From positions 1-64,000 of the forward strand of contig NZ_QWLM01000008.1 of assembly GCF_003515945.1 (NCBI RefSeq): a stretch of 64,000 nt of DNA. The letters are read 5' to 3'. The position numbers were made by a program, and so were the translations under genes. This document shows, in pieces, positions 24,756 to 31,461 of the stretch. A model generated the notes under the pieces. The model did no database searches. It was not told the origin of the DNA and saw nothing but the letters and a program-made list of their open reading frames with translations. Positions within the stretch are counted from its first letter, which is position 1; every line of letters starts with the position of its first letter. The stretch comes from Dermacoccus abyssi. Lineage in GTDB: Bacteria > Actinomycetota > Actinomycetes > Actinomycetales > Dermatophilaceae.

Positions 24756-26117
24756 TCACTCGATGACGCGGATGAGCTTCTTGTTGAGGAACTCCTCGAT
24801 GGCGTAGCGGCCGAGTTCACGGCCGAAGCCGGAGCGCTTCACGCCGCCGAAGGGCAGTTCTACGCCGTCGGCACCGACGCCGTTGACGAAGACCATGCCG
24901 ACCTCGAGCTGATTGGCGATGCGCTCGGCCTGCTCGGAGTCCGTGGTGAAGACGTACGAGCCGAGGCCGAACGGGGTGTCGTTCGCGAGTTCGACGGCCT
25001 CCTCCTCGGAGCCGACCTTGAAGACCATGGCGACCGGGCCGAACAGCTCCTGGTAGTAGGCCGGGTTGTCCTTCGTGACGCCCGTGAGGACACCTGCGGG
25101 GTAGTAGGCGCCGTTCGCGTCGACGTCGTCGTTCTCGGAACCGACGAAGGTGGCGCCGCCACTGACGGCCTCGTCGACCTGGGAGGCGAGGTTGTCACGC
25201 GCGGCGACGGACGACAGCGGGGAGGCGCCCGAGGTCTCCTTCATCTTCTCGGTGAAGGCGGTGACGAACTCGTCGTAGAGGCCGTCGGCGACGATGAAGC
25301 GCTTACCGGCGTTGCATGCCTGGCCGGTGTTGTAGGCGCGTGCCTCGACGGCGGCCTGGACCGTGGCGTCCATGTCGTCGGTGCTGAGGAGGATGAACGG
25401 GTCGGAGCCGCCGAGCTCGAGCACGACCTTCTTGAGGTTGCGTCCGGCGATCTCGGCGACGGCGGAGCCGGCGCGCTCGGAACCGGTGAGCGAGACGCCC
25501 TGGATGCGCGGGTCGGCGATGATGTCGGCGCACTGCTCGTTCGTGGCGTTGAGGTTGACGTAGGCGCCCTCGGGGAACCCGGCCTCGGAGAAGATCTGCG
25601 CGATCGCGGCTGCCGACTCGGGGCACTGCGGAGCGTGCTTGAGGATGATCGTGTTGCCCGCCACGAGGTTCGGGCCCGCGAAACGGGCCACCTGGTAGTA
25701 GGGGAAGTTCCACGGCATGATGCCCAGCAGCGGGCCGATGGGGAAGCGGCGGATGAGGGCGCTGCCCTCGCCGTCGAGAAGGTCGATCGGCTCGTCCTTG
25801 AGGAACTCGGTGCCGTTGTCAGCGTAGTAGCCGAGGATGGCGGCCGAGAACTCGACCTCCTCGACGCACTCGGCCGTCGGCTTGCCCATCTCGCGCTCGA
25901 TGATGGCGGCGAGCTCGTCGGTGCGCTCGGAGAACAGCTCGGAGGCGCGCTTCATGAGCGCAGCGCGGTCGGCGACGCTCGTGGTGCGCGACCAGCTCTT
26001 GTACGCGGACGACACGGCGTCCAGGGCGCGCGAGACGTCGGACGCGTCGGCGGTGGGGTAGGTCTCGACGACGTTGCCGTCATGCGGGTCGGTGACGGCG
26101 TACTGCGAGGTGCTCAT
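24756..26117 (-). CDS. NAD(P)-dependent aldehyde dehydrogenase, succinate-semialdehyde type
   Basis: 453 residues, the shorter length seen in Sad/YneI-like succinate-semialdehyde dehydrogenases. MPWNFPYYQVARFAGPNLVA, ILKHAPQCPESA, SLTGSERAGSAVAEIAG, catalytic glutamate in LELGGSDPFIL (about 230) and nucleophile Cys in NTGQACNAGKRF (about 264) are all present, and the C-terminus ends PFGGVKRSGFGRELGRYAIEE. It probably oxidises succinate semialdehyde or a similar short semialdehyde to feed the TCA cycle. ATG 26117 has GAGGAGA upstream. A tandem 27-bp repeat lies right before that site and an intrinsic terminator follows. Confidence 0.9.
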   Translation of the reverse strand: MSTSQYAVTDPHDGNVVETYPTADASDVSRALDAVSSAYKSWSRTTSVADRAALMKRASELFSERTDELAAIIEREMGKPTAECVEEVEFSAAILGYYADNGTEFLKDEPIDLLDGEGSALIRRFPIGPLLGIMPWNFPYYQVARFAGPNLVAGNTIILKHAPQCPESAAAIAQIFSEAGFPEGAYVNLNATNEQCADIIADPRIQGVSLTGSERAGSAVAEIAGRNLKKVVLELGGSDPFILLSTDDMDATVQAAVEARAYNTGQACNAGKRFIVADGLYDEFVTAFTEKMKETSGASPLSSVAARDNLASQVDEAVSGGATFVGSENDDVDANGAYYPAGVLTGVTKDNPAYYQELFGPVAMVFKVGSEEEAVELANDTPFGLGSYVFTTDSEQAERIANQLEVGMVFVNGVGADGVELPFGGVKRSGFGRELGRYAIEEFLNKKLIRVIE

Positions 26118-26127
26118 GATTCTCCTC

Positions 26128-26181
26128 GGTGGGGGATGTGATCAGTCTCAGTCTGGTGGGGGATGTGATCAGTCGCAGTCT
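26128..26181 (-). repeat. 27-bp tandem repeat (two copies) in the aldehyde dehydrogenase leader
   Basis: Two adjacent 27-bp units (26128-26154 and 26155-26181) differ at one base (CTCAG/CGCAG) and each contains the palindrome TGATCA. They begin 11 bp upstream of ATG 26117, so they occupy the promoter or 5' leader. A third partial GGTGGGTGAGG follows. Confidence 0.9.
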
Positions 26182-26297
26182 GGTGGGTGAGGCGGCCTCG
26201 ATCGGCTCTCGCGCTCACCCCATTTCTACCGGGTCGCCCCGCCGCCGGTGGATGAAACGACTGCGGGGCAGGTGCAGATCGGCCGGGGCGGCGTGCG

Positions 26298-27309
26298 TCA
26301 GCGGAACGCGGGCAGACCGGTGAGTGCCTGGCCGACGACGAGCGTGTGCATCTCGACGGTGCCCTCGTAGGTGAGGACCGACTCGAGGTTGTTCGCGTGC
26401 CGGATGACCGGGTACTCGAGCGAGATGCCGTTCGCGCCGAGGATGGTGCGCGCGGTGCGGCAGATCTCCATGGCCTCGCGCACGTTGTTGAGCTTGCCGA
26501 GGCTGATCTGCTCGGGACGCACGGTGCCCGCGTCCTTGCGGCGCCCGAGGTGCAGGGCGAGCAGCACGCCCTTGACGTACTCGAGCTCCATGTCGGCCAG
26601 CTTGGCCTGCGTCAGCTGGAAGCCGCCGATCGGCTTGCGTTCCTTCGAGTAGTCGATCGCCGCTTCGAGCGACGAACGAGCCGCGCCCATGGCGCCCCAG
26701 ACGATGCCGTAGCGGGCCTCGTTGAGGCAGGAGAGGGGGCCCTTGAGGCCGATGACCTCGGGGAAGACCGCGTCCGCGGGCAGACGCACACCGTCGAGGA
26801 CGAGCTCGCTCGTCACGGACGCGCGCAGCGACATCTTGTGCTTGATCGTGTTCGCGGAGAAACCGGGGGTATCGGTCGGCACCACGAAGCCGCGGATGCC
26901 CTCGTCGGTCTGCGCCCACACGACGGCGACATCGGCGACAGCGCCGTTCGTGATCCACATCTTGCGGCCGTCGAGCACCCAGTCGTCGCCGTCACGACGG
27001 GCGCGCGTGCGCATCGACGCGGGGTCGGAGCCGTGGTCGGGCTCGGTCAGGCCGAAGCAGCCGATGGCCTCGCCGGCGGCCATGTTCGGCAGCCACTGCT
27101 GCTTCTGCTCCTCGCGGCCCCAGCGGTGGATCGCGAACATCGCGAGGGAGCCCTGGACGGAGACGAGCGAACGGATGCCGGAGTCCGACGCCTCGAGCTC
27201 GAGGCAGGCCAGGCCGTACGCGGTGGCGCTCATGCCGAGGCAGTCGTAGCCCTCGAGGTGCATGCCGAGGAAGCCGTTGCGGCCGAACTTGCGTGCCAGT
27301 TCGCGCAGG
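26298..27309 (-). pseudogene. Glutaryl-CoA dehydrogenase lacking its N-terminus
   Basis: From ELARKFGRNGFLGMHLEGYD onward this is a highly typical glutaryl-CoA dehydrogenase: GLACLELEASDSGIRSLVSV, CFGLTEPDHGSDP, KMWITNGAVADVAVVWAQT, KMSLRASVTSELVLDGVRLP, LNEARYGIVWGAMGAA, and ANNLESVLTYEGTVEMHTLV with the catalytic glutamate. About 337 of roughly 395 residues remain. The first 55-60 residues of the FAD-domain helices are absent, and the frame upstream of about 27308 turns into unrelated sequence that, in another frame, encodes the start of an aldehyde dehydrogenase. No start codon with a ribosome binding site lies in frame at the break, so the protein is probably not made intact. Confidence 0.85.
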
Positions 27310-27541
27310 CTCGCAACATCTCCCGCCGCTCGGCGGGCGAGGTATGCGCGAAGCGCTCCTCGACAGCCCCGGCAGCGGCGACGACCTGCTCCACCTGCGC
27401 GGCCGGGGTGTGGGCGATCGCGCCGTTGGTACCCCCCGTGCGCGCGTCGAAGCCCGCGTCGCTCGCGGCGGATGCTCCTGCTTCGAGACGGGGGGTGTGA
27501 CGCGCCCCGCCCGGCGATCCGGGAAGGTCGAACTGAGTCAT
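27305..27541 (-). pseudogene. N-terminal remnant of an aldehyde dehydrogenase
   Basis: ATG 27541, with GAAGGA 8 bases upstream, opens about 78 codons: MTQFDLPGSPGGARHTPRLE, then FDARTGGTNGAIAHTPAAQV, EERFAHTSPAERREMLRACA. The FDARTG and SPAERREMLR blocks are the standard entry of the NADP-type aldehyde dehydrogenase fold. After about 27310 the sequence belongs to the glutaryl-CoA dehydrogenase gene in a different frame, and this frame stops about 100 bp later. A deletion that removed the rest of the aldehyde dehydrogenase and the head of the next gene explains both halves. The divergent PucR regulator probably controlled it. Confidence 0.75.
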
Positions 27542-27670
27542 GCTGACGTCCTTCGTTGCCTGAGTGAGCCGCAACGGCCTTGCCTGCCACGGTATGCAGG
27601 GCCGGCTGCGCATGTAACTGGACGAATTGGCGTGTCCGGACGTTCTTGTTCGACACAATGGATACTCGCG

Positions 27671-29101
27671 ATGGCGCCCGCGGGCAGGAGCCCGATGCAA
27701 CTCACGCTGCGCGCCCTGCTCGGGCGGGACGAGCTGCGTCTGCGGCTGATGAACGGCGACCCCGACACGCCGTTGACGTGGGTGCACGGCATCGAGCTCT
27801 TGGACCCCACGCCGTACCTCAGCGGCGGTGAACTCGTCCTCGCCACGGGGCAACGGCTTCCTGCGGAGCACGACGAGTGCCGCGCGTACGTCCAGCGCCT
27901 TGCAGCCCACGACGTCGGTGCGCTCGGCTTCGGCGTGGGTGTCGGGCACGACACCGTGCCGGACGGGGTGGCCCGAGCCTGTGTCGAGTTCGGACTTCCG
28001 CTGCTCGTCGTGCCCGAGCCCACCCCGTTCGTCAGCATCGTGCGCGTCGGCGCGGATTACGTGGCCGAAGCGGAACGGCGCGCGCTGCGTCACACGGTGG
28101 AGTTCCAGCGTCGTCTGACACGCGTCGCACTGCGTGACGGCGCCGAGGCGGTGGTCAGTGCGGCCCGAACGTTCCTCGAGCGCCCTGTCGTGGTGCTCAC
28201 CGCGGATGGCGCGGCCGTCGGCGAGGGGCCAGTCTCCGACAAACTACTCCACCTGCAGGCTGCGGGGCGCCTCCCGCGTGGTCGTCGTGTGCTCAGCGCC
28301 GACGACGTGGAGGTGCACCCCCTCATCGGTCAGGCCCACGAGCACGGATGGTTGGCCACAGCGTCGACGCCGCCGCTCGGGCCCTCGGAGCGGTTCGCGC
28401 TCCAACACGTCGTCTCGTGCCTGTCGCTGCTCATGGAAACGCCGCAACGGCTGACGCAGCTCCGTGACGACCTGGGCAGGGCGTTGCTCCACCAGCTCGA
28501 GGAGGGCCGCGACTCCCCCGAGGAGTTGACCCACTTCGGCCTGTCCCCGGACACGGCTGTCGCCCTCGTCGCGTACCCCACCGCGACGGCGCGGCCCGAC
28601 GTGTGGCGAGCACAGGCCGAACGGGCGTCGGCCGAGGCCAACGCTATCTTCCGCATTGACGGCGACGAACTCGTTGCCGTCGCTCCGAAGCCGATCACAG
28701 TGCCCGAGAGCCACCTCGGACATGCGGGGTTGGGCGGTGACGCCGCGGGGGCGCTCGAGCGCGCGCGTTTTGCCGCGCGAGCCGCGCGGCGCCGCGGAGT
28801 GCCTGTTGTCGACGGCGAGGCAGCCCTTGACGTCGTTCTGGCCCAACCCGCGATAGAGCGCGCCGTCGACGCGTGGGCGGGGCCGGTGCTCCAGCGGCTC
28901 AGCGACGACGGATCGGAGTCTCTACGCGTCACGGTGACGGCCTTCCTGCGTCACGGTGGGTCGTTCGATGCAACGGCGCGGGAGCTGAAGGTCCACCGGC
29001 ACACGGTGTCCTCGCGGGTGCGGCGAGCTCAGGAGGCGATGGGGCTCGACCTCGCCGACCCTGACGTGCGCGCCCTCCTCTGGCTCGCCCTGGCGAGGTG
29101 A
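27671..29101 (+). CDS. PucR-family transcriptional regulator
   Basis: 476 residues. N-terminal PucR domain (LTLRALLGRDELRLRL, TWVHGIELLDPTPYLSGGEL, VLATGQRLP), a middle region of GGDEF-like/CdaR type, and a C-terminal PucR helix-turn-helix: AFLRHGGSFDATARELKVHR followed by HTVSSRVRRAQEAMG and LADPDVRALLWLAL. Members activate adjacent catabolic genes in response to a small molecule such as an amine, amino acid or purine product. It is divergent from the broken aldehyde dehydrogenase with a 129-bp shared control region. ATG 27671 or the in-frame ATG 27695 could be the start. Confidence 0.9.
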   Translation: MAPAGRSPMQLTLRALLGRDELRLRLMNGDPDTPLTWVHGIELLDPTPYLSGGELVLATGQRLPAEHDECRAYVQRLAAHDVGALGFGVGVGHDTVPDGVARACVEFGLPLLVVPEPTPFVSIVRVGADYVAEAERRALRHTVEFQRRLTRVALRDGAEAVVSAARTFLERPVVVLTADGAAVGEGPVSDKLLHLQAAGRLPRGRRVLSADDVEVHPLIGQAHEHGWLATASTPPLGPSERFALQHVVSCLSLLMETPQRLTQLRDDLGRALLHQLEEGRDSPEELTHFGLSPDTAVALVAYPTATARPDVWRAQAERASAEANAIFRIDGDELVAVAPKPITVPESHLGHAGLGGDAAGALERARFAARAARRRGVPVVDGEAALDVVLAQPAIERAVDAWAGPVLQRLSDDGSESLRVTVTAFLRHGGSFDATARELKVHRHTVSSRVRRAQEAMGLDLADPDVRALLWLALAR

Positions 29102-29123
29102 GCGCAGCGACATCCGTCGGTCC

Positions 29124-29786
29124 TCAGGAACCCTCGCGCCGAACGGGCAACGCCTGAGCGCTTCCGGAGGACGTTCCGGCGGACGACCCACCCGACGGCG
29201 TTGCCAGCCGTTGCGCGTAGTGCGAGGTGCGATCCCGGATTTTGACGACGTAGTCCTCCGTCTCCGGGTACGGAGGGATGCCCTTGAACTTCTGCACGGC
29301 TCCGAAGCCGGCGTTGTAGCCGGCGAGCGCGAGCTCGTACGGGTGGCGGTCGTAACCGGAGTTTCGCGACTGCTCGAGCAGATGTTTCATGAACCGCCCC
29401 TGCGCGGCGATGGCGTCCTTCGGGTCGTAGACGTCACCGCCACGGCCGTAGGTCTCCCACGTCTCGGGCATGAACTGCGCCAGACCCTGCGCCCCGACGG
29501 ACGAGCGAGCCTGCGGGTCCCACTTGGACTCCGCTTCCAACTGGGCCGCGAGAACCGGTGCGGGAACGCCGGATTCACGAGACGCCGCCTCGATGTAGGG
29601 CGCCCAGCCGTTCGGCACCATGCGGGCGTCGAGCGGGCCGATCGGGTTGTCGAAGGACGACGGAGGACGCGGCTCCGGCTTCAGCGCGACGTACGCCTTC
29701 GCTGCGATGAACGGCAGCGAGAGCACGAGAAGCGTGACGGCGACGACCGTCACCCAGCGGGTCCGTGATGCGCGAGTCGCCGGCAC
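29124..29786 (-). CDS. Lytic transglycosylase (SLT domain), membrane anchored
   Basis: 220 residues. N-terminal signal anchor (WVTVVAVTLLVLSLPFIAAK), then an SLT/goose-lysozyme-like domain: APVLAAQLEAESKWDPQARS carries the catalytic glutamate (AES), SSVGAQGLAQFMPETWETYG and ALAGYNAGFGAVQKF complete the fold, followed by a Ser/Gly tail. It would cleave peptidoglycan to 1,6-anhydroMurNAc ends outside the membrane. GTG 29786 has a strong GAGGAGGA 4-5 bases upstream. Its end is 22 bp from the convergent PucR gene. Confidence 0.9.
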   Translation of the reverse strand: MPATRASRTRWVTVVAVTLLVLSLPFIAAKAYVALKPEPRPPSSFDNPIGPLDARMVPNGWAPYIEAASRESGVPAPVLAAQLEAESKWDPQARSSVGAQGLAQFMPETWETYGRGGDVYDPKDAIAAQGRFMKHLLEQSRNSGYDRHPYELALAGYNAGFGAVQKFKGIPPYPETEDYVVKIRDRTSHYAQRLATPSGGSSAGTSSGSAQALPVRREGS

Positions 29787-29878
29787 GTTTCCTCCTCGGC
29801 TCGGTGCGCGGGACGGGCCCGCTCGCTCCCCATGGTGGCGGATCGACCTGACGTTTCACTGCACGTCAGAAAGCGGGC

Positions 29879-30849
29879 TCAGCGCGTGGCGCGCTCCAGA
29901 ACGACCTGGGCGACCGCGAGATCCTGCCACGGCATCCCGACCGTCTTGAAGACGAGCGGACGGCTCGGGTCGAGTTCCGCATCGCCGCGCACGACGTCCT
30001 TCATGAGGAGCAGGTCGTCGCGCGAGAGATCGCCGTCGGCGATGGCGAGCACGACGTCGCCCGCTTCGCGCAGGGCGGTCTCCACGTCCTCGACGACGAC
30101 CTGCGCGCGGGCCATGAGAGCGCCCGGCACCTCGCGGGCGCCGGGGGAGTGCGATCCCATGGCGATCACGACGACGTCGCTGCGCACGGCGTCGGCGGAG
30201 AAGAGCGGTTCCTCGGCAGGAGTGGCGCACACGACGACGTCGGCTCGGGTGAGAACGGCGTCCAACTCGGGGCTGCCGGCGGCGACGACCGAGCCACGTG
30301 AGATGACGTCGTCGCCCACGTTCTCGGGGGCGCGGCTGACGAAGGTGACGTCGTCGCCCACGTTCTCGGGGGCGCGGCTGACGAAGGTGACGTCGGCGAA
30401 CGGCTCGGAGACGACATCGGCGAGGGTGTCGACGTGCGACGTGCCCTGCGGGCCGGTGCCGAACACGACGAGACGCAGCGGGCCGTCGAAGCGCTCGAGC
30501 GCCGGGCGGATGCCGACAACGGAGACGGCCGGGGTGCGCAGCGTCGTGAGGGCGGCGCCGTCGAGGACGGCGGTCGGCGCGAGGGTGTCGCCATCGAACA
30601 TGAGGTAGCTGCCCTGGATGACGGGCAGGCCGCGTTCGGGGTTGTCGCGCCCGAGCGTCATCACCTTGATGCCGATGCCGGTGCCCACCTCCGACGGCAT
30701 GAGGAGCAGCTGCCCCTTGTCGATCGGGTTGACGACGCGCGAGAGGTCGTCGGCCGGGTCGAAGCCCGCGACGAGCGCCGAACTGAGCGCGTTCACGGCG
30801 TCGGCCGGCGACATGACGGAGAAGATGCGGTCTGCGTCGAGGAGAGCAT
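29879..30849 (-). pseudogene. Ornithine cyclodeaminase/mu-crystallin family gene with 5' frameshift and internal duplication
   Basis: The main frame reads LLDADRIFSVMSPADAVNAL, GQLLLMPSEVGTGIGIKVMT, TLRTPAVSVVG, Rossmann loop VVFGTGPQGTSHVDTL and VVVCATPAEEPLF, clear ornithine cyclodeaminase family features (about 320 residues). It has no good start: the only ATG in frame (30943) overlaps the divergent gene's ATG and adds 36 odd residues. ATG 30849, with GGTGGA upstream, would read MLLDADRI if two bases (TC) were removed, so a frameshift near 30843 is likely. In addition a 42-bp exact duplication repeats DVTFVSRAPENVGD in the nucleotide-binding domain. Substrate could be ornithine or another imine or amino acid. 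Confidence 0.75.
30304..30395 (-). repeat. 42-bp in-frame tandem duplication inside the cyclodeaminase gene
   Basis: Every base from 30304 to 30353 is repeated 42 bases later, up to 30395, without mismatch. It adds exactly 14 codons (DVTFVSRAPENVGD twice). Perfect identity suggests a recent event or an assembly artefact. Confidence 0.95.
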
Positions 30850-30941
30850 GGGCGCTATTCCACCACGACCCGCTGAGGTCGCGCCGGACGCGAGATCCGC
30901 GCGGATTCGGCCTTGTCGGTGCCTTGTGATTGGCTGGAAAC

Positions 30942-31457
30942 ATGACGACGACATGGCGTGACGAGGCCTCTCCGCAGGCTCAGGCCGACCTCGACGAGCT
31001 GCTCTCCGCAGCCCTTGGCGCGGCGATGGAACACCTCGAGAAGAACGGCGAGTTCTACCCCTTTGCCATGTCGGTCGACGGCGAACCCACGGTCGACGCC
31101 GACGGCGAGCCCACCGCCGCGAGCAGCGGTGTGAAGGCGCCCGACGTCGACATCGTCTTCGCCGACCCGGCTGCGCTCGGCGAGCAGCCAGAGCCAGAGG
31201 TGGTGCTCGCCGAACTGCGCCGCCTGCTCAAGGTGCGCGCGGAGAACGAGAACCGCACGGTGGCGCAGCGCGCCACGGCCATCGTCCTGCAGGTCGTCGT
31301 GCCGCAGTTCGGTGACGCGGTGCGCGTCGACCTCGAGCACGCCGAGCAGATCCAGCTCATGGTGCTCGCGCCCGTGCTCTCGAAGGGCAAGGCCCGCAAG
31401 CGCACCTTCGACTTCGGCGAGCTGCGCCTGCTGCCCGGCCAGCGTCACATCTGGTGA
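30942..31457 (+). CDS. Unknown 171-residue protein paired with the DUF3516 helicase
   Basis: Not recognised. Soluble, alpha/beta-looking: MTTTWRDEASPQAQADLDEL, MEHLEKNGEFYPFAMSVDGE, an Ala/Asp linker, DVVLAELRRLLK-like helix and TAIVLQVVVPQFGDAVRVDL with EQIQLMVLAPVLSKGKARKR. The EFYPFAM opening is typical of small immunity/stress-type proteins, but I cannot name a family. ATG 30942 is used; a TTG at 30930 is in frame. The helicase GTG follows 4 bp after its stop, so the pair is translationally linked and may act together. Confidence 0.65.
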   Translation: MTTTWRDEASPQAQADLDELLSAALGAAMEHLEKNGEFYPFAMSVDGEPTVDADGEPTAASSGVKAPDVDIVFADPAALGEQPEPEVVLAELRRLLKVRAENENRTVAQRATAIVLQVVVPQFGDAVRVDLEHAEQIQLMVLAPVLSKGKARKRTFDFGELRLLPGQRHIW

Positions 31458-31461
31458 TCCG

